DNA of 64,000 nucleotides from JAOUEA01 sp963825635. GTDB lineage: Bacteria; Actinomycetota; UBA4738; HRBIN12. The position numbers and the translations under genes were made by a program. The notes beneath the pieces are model-generated. The model saw nothing but the letters and a program-made list of their open reading frames with translations, was not told where the DNA came from and did not search any database. Below are positions 51,946 through 60,975 of this stretch, piece by piece. Each line of letters opens with the position of its first letter. Position 1 is the stretch's first letter. Location of the stretch: the NCBI GenBank assembly GCA_963825635.1, contig CAWGTU010000001.1, forward strand, positions 1,240,001 through 1,304,000, written 5' to 3'.

Positions 51946-52890
51946 GTGCGCGTGCTCTTCCTGGGCAACGACCCGTGGTCGGTGCCCACCCTCGAGGCGC
52001 TCGCCGAGGCCGACGACGTCCGGATCGAACTCGTGATCACGAACCCCCCGCGTCCGGCGGGTCGCGGGTCGCGCCTCACGTCCACGGCCGTCGCCGACGC
52101 CGCTCGAGCGCTGGGCCTCCAGCTCCTCGAGGTCGACGGCGTCCGCGCCGGCGACGGATGGGCGGCGCTCGAGTCGAGCCGGCCCGATGCGATCGTCGTC
52201 GTCGCCTATGGAGAGCTGCTCCCGCCTGCCGTGCTCGAGCTACCCGCGCTCGGGACGATCAACCTGCACTTCTCATTGCTGCCCCGCTGGCGGGGAGCCG
52301 CACCGGTGCAGCGCGCGATCCTCGAGGGTGACGAGACCACCGGCGTGAGCGTGATGCTCCTCGACGAAGGTCTCGACACGGGGCCGATCCTCATCGCTCG
52401 GCAGGAGCCGATCCTGCCCGGCGACGACGCGGGAAGCCTCGGTGGGCGGCTCGCCGAGTTCGGCGCCCCGCTGGTCGTGGATGCGCTCCGTGCGCTGATC
52501 GCGGGCACGGCGGCACCGGTCCCTCAGGGCGACGAGGGCGTCACGTTCGCCGTGAAGCCGCAGGCCGAGGAGCGGAGGATCGACTGGCGAGAACCGGCCG
52601 AGGCGATCGTCCGGCGTGTCCGTGCGTTCGCGCCCGCGCCCGGGGCGACGACGACGTTCCGAGCGACGCCGCTCAAGCTGCTGCGAGCCGAGGTTCGAGC
52701 ACAGGAAGGGTCGTCCGAAGCGGACCGTCGCGGGGGCGAGGTGTGGCTCGACGACGACGGCACGCCGGTGGTGATGGCGTCCGAGGGGGGGGTCGCCGCG
52801 CTGGAGGTCGCCCCCGCCGGGCGGTCGCGCATGCCGGGGGCCGACTGGGCGCGCGGCGCGCGCCTCCATCCCGGAGAGCGCTGCTCGTGA
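51946..52890 (+). CDS. fmt: Methionyl-tRNA formyltransferase
   Basis: Formylates initiator Met-tRNA. VRVLFLGNDPWSVPTLEAL at the N-terminus, PPRPAGRGSRLTST, catalytic INLHFSLLPRWRGAAPVQRA (His), SVMLLDEGLDTGPIL and a C-terminal OB-like domain. 314 residues. GTG 51946 has GAGGGG at 51933-51938. Overlaps rsmB by GTGA. Confidence 0.95.
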   Translation: MRVLFLGNDPWSVPTLEALAEADDVRIELVITNPPRPAGRGSRLTSTAVADAARALGLQLLEVDGVRAGDGWAALESSRPDAIVVVAYGELLPPAVLELPALGTINLHFSLLPRWRGAAPVQRAILEGDETTGVSVMLLDEGLDTGPILIARQEPILPGDDAGSLGGRLAEFGAPLVVDALRALIAGTAAPVPQGDEGVTFAVKPQAEERRIDWREPAEAIVRRVRAFAPAPGATTTFRATPLKLLRAEVRAQEGSSEADRRGGEVWLDDDGTPVVMASEGGVAALEVAPAGRSRMPGADWARGARLHPGERCS

Positions 52891-54173
52891 GGCAGACCGC
52901 GCGCTCGGTGGCGCTGGAGGCGATCCGTCGGATCACCGACGAAGGCGCGTATTCGACGATCGTCATCCCCGGCGCCCTGCGACGTTCTCGGCTGGACGAG
53001 CGCGATCGTGCGTTCGCCACCGGGCTCGCCTTCGGCACGATCCGCCATCTGCTCGCGATCGACTGGGCGCTCGATCGCGTCGCGAGCCGGCCGGTCGCCC
53101 GGATGTCGCCGAACGCACGCACGCTGCTCCGGCTCGGCGCCTATCAGGTCCTGTTCACCGACGTGGCGCCCCACGCGGCCGTGGGCGAGACGGTGGGTCT
53201 CGCTGGCGACCGCGAGCGTGGGTTCGTGAACGCCGTGCTGCGCAGGCTGGCCGCCGAGCCGGTGGTCTGGCCCGAAGGCGAACGTGACGCCGACGTCGCG
53301 ATCCGCACCGGCTTGGCGCCGTGGGCGGTGAACGAGCTCCGGGCGTTGCTCCCGGCACACGAGGTCGAACCGGCGGCCGGGGCCTTCGCGAGTCCCGCCT
53401 CGCTCTGCCTGCGTGCGAATCTGGCCGTGGTCGAGCCTGGGCTCCTCGAGCGGGCGCTCCGCGACGCGGGCCTCGATCCCCGTCACGCCTCGCTCGATCC
53501 TGCCTGTCTCCTGCTCGACGGGGGCGACCCCGCCCGTCTGCCCGGATACGAGGAGGGGTGGTTCGCCGTGCAGGATCAGGCGTCGGCGTTCGTCGTCCGA
53601 GCCCTCGACCCCCGACCGGGCGATCGCATCCTCGATGCCTGTGCGGCGCCGGGGGGCAAGACGACCTATGCGGCGGCGCTCGTCGGTGACGAGGGGCTCG
53701 TCGTCGGCGCCGACCTGCACGCCGGCCGGGTCGGTCTGATCGGGCGCAGCGCCCACCGGCTCGCCGTTCACCCGCTCGTGCTCGCACAGGACGCCACCGC
53801 GCCAGCCCTGCGTGGACCGTTCGACCGCATCCTGGTCGATGCCCCGTGCACCGGCTTGGGCTCGTCCCGCCGGCGGCCCGAGCTGCTCTGGCGTGATCGG
53901 AAACGGGACCTGAGCATGCTGGCGAGGAAGCAGGTCGAGATCGTGTCGTCGGTGGCGGACCTCCTCGCACCCGGCGGGCGCCTCGTCTACTCCGTCTGCA
54001 CGTTCCCGAGAGCAGAGACGGACGCGGCCGCCGACGCGATCGTCCGTCATCGTCCCGACCTCGCGCCGATCGTGATCGACGGCCCCGACGGGGCGGCGGA
54101 GCGTGTTCGGCTGTGGCCGCACCGCCACGGCAGCGACGGCATGTTCATCGCCGCGTTCGTCAGGGAGCCCTGA
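52887..54173 (+). CDS. rsmB: 16S rRNA (cytosine-967-C5)-methyltransferase RsmB
   Basis: 428 residues. N-terminal NusB-like RNA-binding domain (RSVALEAIRRITDEGAY to FVNAVLRRLA) and a SAM-dependent Rossmann domain with DACAAPGGKTTYAA, and the two catalytic cysteines in VDAPCTGLGSSRRRPE and YSVCTFPRAE. GTG 52887 with GGAGAG upstream. Confidence 0.94.
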   Translation: MRQTARSVALEAIRRITDEGAYSTIVIPGALRRSRLDERDRAFATGLAFGTIRHLLAIDWALDRVASRPVARMSPNARTLLRLGAYQVLFTDVAPHAAVGETVGLAGDRERGFVNAVLRRLAAEPVVWPEGERDADVAIRTGLAPWAVNELRALLPAHEVEPAAGAFASPASLCLRANLAVVEPGLLERALRDAGLDPRHASLDPACLLLDGGDPARLPGYEEGWFAVQDQASAFVVRALDPRPGDRILDACAAPGGKTTYAAALVGDEGLVVGADLHAGRVGLIGRSAHRLAVHPLVLAQDATAPALRGPFDRILVDAPCTGLGSSRRRPELLWRDRKRDLSMLARKQVEIVSSVADLLAPGGRLVYSVCTFPRAETDAAADAIVRHRPDLAPIVIDGPDGAAERVRLWPHRHGSDGMFIAAFVREP

Positions 54174-54182
54174 GGCGGCCGG

Positions 54183-54188
54183 TACGAT
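54183..54188 (+). promoter_or_regulatory. -10 box (TACGAT) of a probable leaderless rpe transcript
   Basis: TACGAT lies just after the rsmB stop and ends 7 bases before the rpe GTG at 54196; an ATG at 54187 overlaps the box itself and cannot be used from this promoter. Confidence 0.45.
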
Positions 54189-54195
54189 GACCCCT

Positions 54196-54858
54196 GTGGG
54201 GAAGCTCGCCGCCTCGATCCTGTCCGCCGACCTCGCGCACCTGGCCGATCAGGTCAAGCTCGTCCACGAGCATGCCGAAGTCATCCATATCGACATCATG
54301 GACGGGCACTTCGTACCTCCCATCGCACTCGGCACGGTGGTGGTCGCTTCCCTGCGGCCCCACACCGACCGCACGCTGCACGGCCACCTCATGGTCGAGG
54401 CTCCCGAGTCGTTCTTCGAGGAGCTCGCGGAGGCGGGGCTCGACGTGGTGTCGTTCCATCACGAGGCGGTCGCCGATCCCGTCATCGCGATCGACAAGGC
54501 GCGCAGCGCGGGCCTCGGCGCCGGTGTCACGATCAATCTGAGCACCCCGGTCGACGACGTGTTCCCGTACCTGGAACAGGTCGACGACGTGATGCTGATG
54601 AGCATCGAGCCGGGGTGGAGCGGACAGACCCTCGATCCGGCCGTCTACCCTCGCATCGAGGCCGTACGAGCCGAGATCGATCGCCGTGGGCTCGCCGTCG
54701 ACGTCGAGATCGACGGCGGCGTCAAGGTCGACAACGCGCGCCGGGCGGTCGACGCCGGAGCGACCGTGCTGATCAGTGCGAGCGGCATCTTCCAGGCGGC
54801 GGATCCGGCCGAGAACGCACGCGTGCTCCGCGCGATCGCCAACGGTGAGGCAGCCTGA
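54196..54858 (+). CDS. rpe: Ribulose-phosphate 3-epimerase
   Basis: Interconverts ribulose and xylulose 5-phosphates. KLAASILSADLAHLADQV at the N-terminus, HIDIMDGHFVPPIALG (metal ligands), HLMVEAP, MSIEPGWSGQ and VEIDGGVKVDNARRAVDAGA are diagnostic. 220 residues from GTG 54196; ATG 54187 is the alternative start. Overlaps the following regulator gene by TGATG. Confidence 0.95.
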   Translation: MGKLAASILSADLAHLADQVKLVHEHAEVIHIDIMDGHFVPPIALGTVVVASLRPHTDRTLHGHLMVEAPESFFEELAEAGLDVVSFHHEAVADPVIAIDKARSAGLGAGVTINLSTPVDDVFPYLEQVDDVMLMSIEPGWSGQTLDPAVYPRIEAVRAEIDRRGLAVDVEIDGGVKVDNARRAVDAGATVLISASGIFQAADPAENARVLRAIANGEAA

Positions 54859-55787
54859 TGGCCGAGACGATCCTCGTCGTCGACGACGACCCCGACATCG
54901 CCCGCTTCGTCGAGGTGAACCTGCGCTCCGCAGGCTACGAGGTGGCGGTCGCCGGCGACGGTGAGGTCGCGCTCGAGCGAGCGGCACTCCTGCGACCCGA
55001 CCTCGTCCTGCTCGACGTGATGATGCCGCGACTCGACGGCTTCGAGGTCGCCCAGCGTCTGCGCAAGAACCCCCAGACCGCGAACACGAGCATCATCATG
55101 CTGACGGCCAAGGCCCTGTCGGCCGACAAGGTCACCGGTCTGCAGTCCGGCGCCGACGACTACATCATCAAGCCCTTCGATCCGATCGAGCTGCTGGCAC
55201 GCGTCAAAGGAACGCTCCGCCGGGCCAAGGAGATGCGCAACCTCTCTCCGCTGACCGGCCTTCCCGGCAACATCCGCATCCAGGAGGAGATCGAGCGGCA
55301 GGTCCGCGAGGGGCAGTCGTTCGCCGTCCTCTACTGCGATCTCGACAACTTCAAGGCGTACAACGACCAGAAGGGTTTCGTGCGCGGTGATCGGTTGATC
55401 CAGTCGACGGCTCGCATCATCCAGGATGCGGTCGCGGGCCACGATGGCTCGCACGGATTCGTCGGGCATGTGGGGGGCGACGACTTCGTGGTCGTCGTGC
55501 GTCCGGATGTGGCCGAGGGCGTCGCGAAGAGTGTGTGCGACGGTTTCGAGGCCGCGAAGACGGAGTTCTACGAGCCCGAGGACCTCGAGCGCGGCTTCGT
55601 GCGGATCGAGGATCGCAAGGGCGTGATGCAGGACATCCCGCTCGTGGGCATCTCGATCGGCATCGCGTCGAGCGCGCGGCATCCGTTCGCCCACTACGGC
55701 GAGGCGGTGGCGGTCGCGACGGAGATGAAGCAGTTCGCCAAGCGCGATGCGGGGTCGTCCTACGCGATCGACCGACGCTCGGCCTGA
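54858..55787 (+). CDS. Response regulator with receiver and GGDEF-type (GGDDF) domains
   Basis: 309 residues. Receiver domain 1 to about 120: acidic pocket ILVVDDDPDI, phospho-acceptor Asp in LVLLDVMMPRLDG, Thr in IIMLTAKAL and Lys in DDYIIKPFDP. The second domain starts LSPLTGLPGN, with YCDLDNFKAYND and GFVGHVGGDDFVVVV; the signature is GGDDF rather than GGDEF and the half is longer than usual (insert RGFVRIEDRKGVMQ). Whether it makes cyclic-di-GMP is uncertain. No partner histidine kinase lies adjacent; coupling to rpe is by overlap. Pili are a plausible cyclic-di-GMP target (inference). Confidence 0.85.
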   Translation: MAETILVVDDDPDIARFVEVNLRSAGYEVAVAGDGEVALERAALLRPDLVLLDVMMPRLDGFEVAQRLRKNPQTANTSIIMLTAKALSADKVTGLQSGADDYIIKPFDPIELLARVKGTLRRAKEMRNLSPLTGLPGNIRIQEEIERQVREGQSFAVLYCDLDNFKAYNDQKGFVRGDRLIQSTARIIQDAVAGHDGSHGFVGHVGGDDFVVVVRPDVAEGVAKSVCDGFEAAKTEFYEPEDLERGFVRIEDRKGVMQDIPLVGISIGIASSARHPFAHYGEAVAVATEMKQFAKRDAGSSYAIDRRSA

Positions 55788-55825
55788 CATCCCACCCGCG
55801 CTTCCCGCCTGCACGCCCGGGTGCG

Positions 55826-55831
55826 TATACT
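55826..55831 (+). promoter_or_regulatory. -10 box (TATACT) of the rib operon
   Basis: TATACT 18 bases before the FMN riboswitch; transcription should start near 55838. The -35 region is not obvious. Confidence 0.55.
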
Positions 55832-55848
55832 CGGCTTCAGAAGCTCGT

Positions 55849-55967
55849 TTCCGGGGCGGGGTGCAACTCCCCACCGGCGGTGAGAGTCCGCGACCCCACG
55901 GCCGCCAGTCGTGGGTGGATCCGGTGCGATTCCGGAACCGACCGTGACAGTCGGGATGGGAGGAGAC
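55849..55967 (+). promoter_or_regulatory. FMN riboswitch (RFN element)
   Basis: Conserved blocks in order: GGGGCGGGGTGCAACTCCCC, ACCGGCGGTGAGAGTCCGCG, a variable arm (CCCACGGCC...GTGGG), GGTGGATCCGGTGCGATTCC, GGAACCGACCGTGACAGTC and GGATGGGAGGAGA. This is the six-helix FMN aptamer. Downstream, CGTGCC (56022-56027) can pair with GGCACG (56048-56053), enclosing a CCGC/GCGG stem, which buries the ribD ribosome-binding site GGAGGAGG (56042-56049); control of translation is therefore likely. Another GC-rich hairpin (55981-56001) lies between. Confidence 0.95.
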
Positions 55968-56053
55968 GGGCACACGGCTCGGTCGCGCGCTCCGCGCGGC
56001 CCGCACTCGCCGTGCGCCTGCCGTGCCCACCCGCTCCGGGCGGAGGAGGCACG

Positions 56054-57163
56054 ATGGCTGCGATCGCTGAGGCGCATGTGCGGCGAGCCCTTGCGCTCGC
56101 GGAACGAGGCTGGGGCCGCGTCTCCCCCAACCCCCTCGTGGGCGCGGTCGTGGTGCGTGACGGCGAAGTCGTCGGCGAGGGATGGCACGAAGGTCCGGGG
56201 ACCGATCACGCCGAGGTCGCCGCGCTCCGGTCGGCGGGTGACCGCGCGAAGGGCGCGACCCTCGTCTGCACGCTCGAGCCGTGCAACCGCTTCGGCCGCA
56301 CCCCGCCCTGCACGCGTGCCCTGATCGAGGCCGGCGTGGCGAGCGTGGTCGTGGCGGCGACCGATCCGAACCTCGGCGCCGATGCGCCGGGCGTGGCCGA
56401 GCTTCGTGCGGCCGGCATCCACGTCGACGTCGGGCGGCTGCAGGAGGAGGCGCGCGCGCTGAACGTCGCGTTCGACCATCACGTCGCCACAGGACGACCG
56501 TTCTCGGTGCTGAAGATGGCGTCGAGCCTCGACGGGAAGACGGCCGCGGCCGACGGCTCGGCGCGATGGATCACCGGCGAGGCCGCCCGTGCCGATGCGC
56601 ATCGCCTGCGTGCCTGGTCCGACGCCGTCGTGGTCGGCGCGGGCACCGCGATCGCCGACGACCCTGCGCTCACCGTCCGGGGCCCGTTCGCAGACACGGC
56701 CACCCCTCCAGTACGCGTGCTGGTCGATTCCACGGGACGGGTGCCACCCACGCTGCGAGTCTTCGACGATGCCGCGCCGACGCTCGTGGCCACGACCGAC
56801 CGCGTCTCGGACGCGCGGATCCGCGAGTACGGGGACGCCGGCGCCGACATCGTGGTCCTCGACCGCGACGCCGCAGGGGCCGTCTCGCTTCCGGCCCTCA
56901 TCGCCGAGCTCGGCAAGCGCGATGTGCAGGGGGTCCTCCTCGAGGGTGGTGGGACCCTGGCGTGGAGCGCGGTGCGCGACGACGTGGTGGACCGGATCGT
57001 GCTCTACCTCGCGCCGCTGTTGGTCGGGGGAGAGGACTCACCCACGGTGATCGCGGGTGCGGGGTTCTCCCCGATCGATGCGGCGATCCGCCTCGGGACC
57101 CTGCGCGCGGACCAGGTGGGAGCCGACCTCAAGGTGGTGGCCGATGTTCACGGGCATCGTTGA
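56054..57163 (+). CDS. ribD: Riboflavin biosynthesis deaminase/reductase RibD
   Basis: Two steps after GTP cyclohydrolase. Deaminase domain: NPLVGAVVVRDGEVVGEGWH, TDHAEVAAL (His, Glu) and LEPCNRFGRTPPC (zinc Cys). Reductase domain: FSVLKMASSLDGKTAAADGS, RWITGEAAR, GVLLEGGGTLAWS. 369 residues. ATG 56054 has the strong site GGAGGAGG; overlaps ribE by 20 bases. Confidence 0.96.
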   Translation: MAAIAEAHVRRALALAERGWGRVSPNPLVGAVVVRDGEVVGEGWHEGPGTDHAEVAALRSAGDRAKGATLVCTLEPCNRFGRTPPCTRALIEAGVASVVVAATDPNLGADAPGVAELRAAGIHVDVGRLQEEARALNVAFDHHVATGRPFSVLKMASSLDGKTAAADGSARWITGEAARADAHRLRAWSDAVVVGAGTAIADDPALTVRGPFADTATPPVRVLVDSTGRVPPTLRVFDDAAPTLVATTDRVSDARIREYGDAGADIVVLDRDAAGAVSLPALIAELGKRDVQGVLLEGGGTLAWSAVRDDVVDRIVLYLAPLLVGGEDSPTVIAGAGFSPIDAAIRLGTLRADQVGADLKVVADVHGHR

Positions 57164-57773
57164 GGAGCTCGGGTCCGTGCGGGGTCTCGATGGCCCCCGC
57201 CTCGAGGTGGCGTGCAGGGTCGTCCCCGACGACAGTGGCATCGGCGCATCGGTCGCGGTGAACGGTGTCTGCCTCACCGTGGTGGCACACGCGGCCGACC
57301 GACTCGGCTTCGATCTCTCCGAGGAGACGATCGCGCGCACCAGCCTGCGCCGGCTCGAGGTGGGCGCGCCGGTCAACCTGGAACGACCGGTGACGTTGGC
57401 GGCACGGCTCGGTGGGCATCTCGTGCAGGGGCATGTCGACGGCGTGGGTGAGGTGGTCGGCGTCACTCCCGACGGCGCCGGCGGGTCGCGCCTGCGCATC
57501 ACGGTGCCGCCGGGGCTCCGCCGCTACACGGTCGAGAAGGGCTCGATCACGGTGGACGGCGTGAGCCTGACCGTGGCTGAGCTCAACGCCGAAGGGATCA
57601 CGGTCGCCCTGATCCCGCACACCCTGGCCGTGACGACGCTCGGCACGGTCGTGCCGGGGGACCCGGTCAATCTCGAGGTCGACATGATCGCCAAGTTCGT
57701 CGAACGCCTCCTGGTTCCCGATGCCGGGCATACGGAGGACACCGAGCACGATGGAGGAGCACACGATGGATGA
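57144..57773 (+). CDS. ribE: Riboflavin synthase, alpha chain
   Basis: Dismutates two lumazines to riboflavin. MFTGIVEELGSV is the invariant N-terminus; two lumazine-binding repeats (GASVAVNGVCLTVV / GSITVDGVSLTVAE and GGHLVQGHVDG / VNLEVDMIAKFVERLL). 209 residues, with a short His/Asp-rich end (TEDTEHDGGAHDG). ATG 57144 lies within ribD. Confidence 0.95.
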   Translation: MFTGIVEELGSVRGLDGPRLEVACRVVPDDSGIGASVAVNGVCLTVVAHAADRLGFDLSEETIARTSLRRLEVGAPVNLERPVTLAARLGGHLVQGHVDGVGEVVGVTPDGAGGSRLRITVPPGLRRYTVEKGSITVDGVSLTVAELNAEGITVALIPHTLAVTTLGTVVPGDPVNLEVDMIAKFVERLLVPDAGHTEDTEHDGGAHDG

Positions 57774-59037
57774 CAGCGCGAACCGCGACGGGCTCGATCG
57801 CACGATCTTCTCGACGATCCCGGAGGCGGTCGAGGAGATCCGCCGAGGTCGCATGGTACTGGTCGTCGACGACGCGGACCGCGAGAACGAGGGCGACTTC
57901 ATCATGGCCGCCGAGGCGTGTACCCCTGAGGATGTGAACTTCATGGTCACCCACGGGCGCGGCATCGTGTGTCTGCCGTGCGCTGCGTGGCGCCTGGACG
58001 AGCTCGGCATCCCGCAGATGGTCACCGACACCACCGACGGCCACGAGGCGGCGTTCACCGTGTCGATCGACTTCCGCCACGGCACGACGACGGGCACGAG
58101 CGCCTATGACCGGGCGATCACCGCGAAGGCGGTGACCGATCCTGAGGTGGTGCCGAGGGACTTCCAGAAGCCGGGACACGTCTTCCCCCTCAGGGCGAAG
58201 GACGGCGGGGTGTTGCGCCGCGCCGGACACACCGAGGCGGCCGTCGATCTGGCCACGATGGCCGGCATGTTCCCCGCCGGCGTGATCTGCGAGGTGATGA
58301 ACGAGGACGGCACGATGGCCCGCATGCCTGAGCTGATCCGTGTGGCGCGGGAGCACGGCATGACGCTGATCTCGATCGCGGACCTGATCGAGTACCGGCG
58401 CCATCGGGAGGTCCTCGTGCAGCGGGTGGCGGAGGCGACGATCCCGACCCCGTACGGAGAGTTCCGGTCCTACGCATACGACAGCGTGGTCGACGGGCGC
58501 ACGCACGTGGCCCTCGTGATGGGCGACATCGGCGACGGGCGTGGGGTCATCACGCGGGTGCACTCGGAGTGCCTCACCGGCGACGTGTTCGGCTCCCTGC
58601 GATGCGATTGCGGTGCGCAGCTCGATCGCGCGCTCGAGCTGATCGCGAAGGAGGGCCGTGGGGTCGTGCTGTACGTCCGCGGTCACGAGGGGCGAGCGAT
58701 CGGGCTCACGCACAAGCTGCGCGCCTATCAGTTGCAGGATCAGGGCCGCGACACGGTGGAAGCGAACATCGAGCTCGGATTCCCAGCCGATCAGCGTGAG
58801 TACGGCATCGGGGCTCAGATCCTCGTGGATCTCGGCGTGACGACGATGCGGCTCCTCACGAACAACCCCGACAAGCGGGCAGGGCTCGAAGGCTACGGTC
58901 TCGCGATCGAGGAGCGGTTGCCGCTGCAGATCGAGCCGACGGCGGAGAACGTCGGGTACCTGCGGACGAAACAGCAGAAGATGGGGCACCTGCTCGACGT
59001 CCCCGAGGCCGAACCCGAGGCGGGAGCTCGCGCGTGA
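57766..59037 (+). CDS. ribBA: Bifunctional 3,4-dihydroxy-2-butanone 4-phosphate synthase/GTP cyclohydrolase II
   Basis: 423 residues. RibB part: DDADRENEGDFIMAAE, HGRGIVCLP, RRAGHTEAAVDLATMAG. RibA part from about residue 205: RVHSECLTGDVFGSLRCDCG (three zinc Cys), YVRGHEGRAIGLTHKLRAYQ, DLGVTTMRLLTNNPDK. ATG 57766 is chosen from GGAGGAG at 57753-57759; ATG 57751 and 57721 are in frame upstream. GTGA overlap with ribH. Confidence 0.95.
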   Translation: MDDSANRDGLDRTIFSTIPEAVEEIRRGRMVLVVDDADRENEGDFIMAAEACTPEDVNFMVTHGRGIVCLPCAAWRLDELGIPQMVTDTTDGHEAAFTVSIDFRHGTTTGTSAYDRAITAKAVTDPEVVPRDFQKPGHVFPLRAKDGGVLRRAGHTEAAVDLATMAGMFPAGVICEVMNEDGTMARMPELIRVAREHGMTLISIADLIEYRRHREVLVQRVAEATIPTPYGEFRSYAYDSVVDGRTHVALVMGDIGDGRGVITRVHSECLTGDVFGSLRCDCGAQLDRALELIAKEGRGVVLYVRGHEGRAIGLTHKLRAYQLQDQGRDTVEANIELGFPADQREYGIGAQILVDLGVTTMRLLTNNPDKRAGLEGYGLAIEERLPLQIEPTAENVGYLRTKQQKMGHLLDVPEAEPEAGARA

Positions 59038-59519
59038 CCACGTTCGTGGGCGTGCATGACGGGGCCGGCCGCCGCATCGCGGTCGTGGCGGCTCGGTTCA
59101 ACGAGATCGTGACCGGCAAGCTCGTCGACGGCGCGATCGCCGGGCTCGCCAAGCACGGCGTGCTCGACGAGAGCGTCGACGTGGCGTGGGTGCCGGGCGC
59201 CTTCGAGATCCCGCTGGTGGCTTCCCGGATGGCGAGGTCCGGTCGATACGACGCGGTGATCTGTTTGGGGGCCGTGATCCGCGGCGAGACGACGCATTTC
59301 GAGCTCGTGGCAACCGAAGCGGCACGCGGCATCGCGCAGGTCGCCCTGGAGACCGGCGTGCCCGTGATCTTCGAGGTGCTGGCGACGGACGATCTCGGAC
59401 AGGCCGAGTCCCGGGCGGGAGGGGCGCACGGGAACAAGGGATGGGAGGCGGCCGAGGCGGCTCTCGAGATGGCATGGCTGCTGGATCGCCTCCCCGAGGA
59501 GGAGGGCGCGCGGCCATGA
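59034..59519 (+). CDS. ribH: 6,7-Dimethyl-8-ribityllumazine synthase
   Basis: 161-residue capsid-forming enzyme. RIAVVAARFNEIVTGKLVDGA, VPGAFEIPLVASRMA, ICLGAVIRGETTHFELVA (catalytic His) and TGVPVIFEVLATDDLGQAESRAGG are the standard motifs. Final gene of the riboflavin set; its stop overlaps a mini-ORF. Confidence 0.96.
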   Translation: MTTFVGVHDGAGRRIAVVAARFNEIVTGKLVDGAIAGLAKHGVLDESVDVAWVPGAFEIPLVASRMARSGRYDAVICLGAVIRGETTHFELVATEAARGIAQVALETGVPVIFEVLATDDLGQAESRAGGAHGNKGWEAAEAALEMAWLLDRLPEEEGARP

Positions 59520-59572
59520 CCCGTCGACCCGGGGCGGAGCAGATGCGCGCCGACCTGGAGGTGTTCGGATGA
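59516..59572 (+). CDS. 18-codon mini-ORF linking ribH and the cupin gene
   Basis: Encodes MTRRPGAEQMRADLEVFG. Both ends overlap the neighbours as ATGA (ATG on the ribH stop, TGA on the cupin ATG), and 15 of 18 codons end in G or C. It could be a coupling cistron that keeps ribosomes moving to the cupin gene, or the remnant of a lost gene. No homology recognised. Confidence 0.3.
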   Translation: MTRRPGAEQMRADLEVFG

Positions 59573-59919
59573 TCGTCGACAAGCCATGGGGCAAGGTGGC
59601 CACGTACGCGCTCAACCAGCCGTCGTCGGTGCGGGTGATCACCGTCGAGCCGAGCCAGGAGACGAGCGTGCACTTCCACCGCATGCGCGACGAGATGTGG
59701 GTGGTGCTCGACCCGGGGCTCACGATCGAGATCGGCAACCGCGTGGTCGAGGCTCAGCCGGGGGAGGAGTTCATGATCCCGGCCGAGGAGACCCACCGCA
59801 TCCGCTGCGAAGGGGCATCGAGGGGGCGCATCCTCGAGATCGCCTACGGATACACGATGGAGGACGACACGCAACGTCTCGAGGACGCGTACGGGCGCCC
59901 GCTCGAGCCGGATTGGTGA
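59569..59919 (+). CDS. Cupin protein like the C-terminal domain of type II mannose-6-phosphate isomerase
   Basis: 116 residues. DKPWGKVATYALNQ, VRVITVEPSQETSVHFHRMR and DEMWVVLDPG, then EEFMIPAEETHRIRCEG and the end YTMEDDTQRLEDAYGR, follow the isomerase domain of GMP/PMI type II enzymes. The metal ligand pattern is H-x-H then a later His. Sugar phosphate isomerase or sugar-binding role unproven. Placed after rib genes through the mini-ORF. Confidence 0.75.
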   Translation: MIVDKPWGKVATYALNQPSSVRVITVEPSQETSVHFHRMRDEMWVVLDPGLTIEIGNRVVEAQPGEEFMIPAEETHRIRCEGASRGRILEIAYGYTMEDDTQRLEDAYGRPLEPDW

Positions 59920-59938
59920 GCGATCGAGTCGTCGCTCG

Positions 59939-59968
59939 TCGACACCTCCCGGTTCCGACCCCTATACT
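59939..59968 (+). promoter_or_regulatory. infC operon promoter (TCGACA, 18-base spacer, TATACT)
   Basis: TCGACA at 59939-59944 and TATACT at 59963-59968; transcript start near 59975, giving a leader of about 75 bases. Confidence 0.6.
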
Positions 59969-60003
59969 TCCCGGCCAGAAGTGCACGCACGTGTGTTCGC
60001 CAT

Positions 60004-60023
60004 GCACCGGGCCTTCCCGGTGC
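60004..60023 (+). promoter_or_regulatory. Hairpin in the infC-rpmI-rplT leader
   Basis: GCACCGGG pairs perfectly with CCCGGTGC around a CCTT loop. Leaders of infC-rpmI-rplT operons often carry ribosomal protein L20-binding structures; whether this is one cannot be told from a single hairpin. Confidence 0.4.
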
Positions 60024-60050
60024 TCGTTCGTCTATAGGAGGTGATGCGGG

Positions 60051-60773
<723 letters not shown>

Positions 60774-60777
60774 CGCG

Positions 60778-60972
60778 ATGCCGAAGATGAAGAGTCACAG
60801 CGCCACCACCAAGCGCTTCCGAGTGACGCGCAAGGGCAAGGTGCTGCATCGGAAGGCCACCGGGAACCACATGCTCACGAAGAAGAGCGGCGGACAGCGT
60901 CGTCGCGTCGAGGGCATGTCCGAGGTCACGGCCGAGAAGAAGAAGATCAAGCGACTGCTGGGGAAGGCCTGA
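60778..60972 (+). CDS. rpmI: 50S ribosomal protein bL35
   Basis: 64 residues: PKMKSHSATTKRFRVTRKGK, HRKATGNHMLTKKS and a basic C-terminus match L35. 4 bases after infC, 3 before rplT. Confidence 0.97.
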   Translation: MPKMKSHSATTKRFRVTRKGKVLHRKATGNHMLTKKSGGQRRRVEGMSEVTAEKKKIKRLLGKA

Positions 60973-60975
60973 GCG

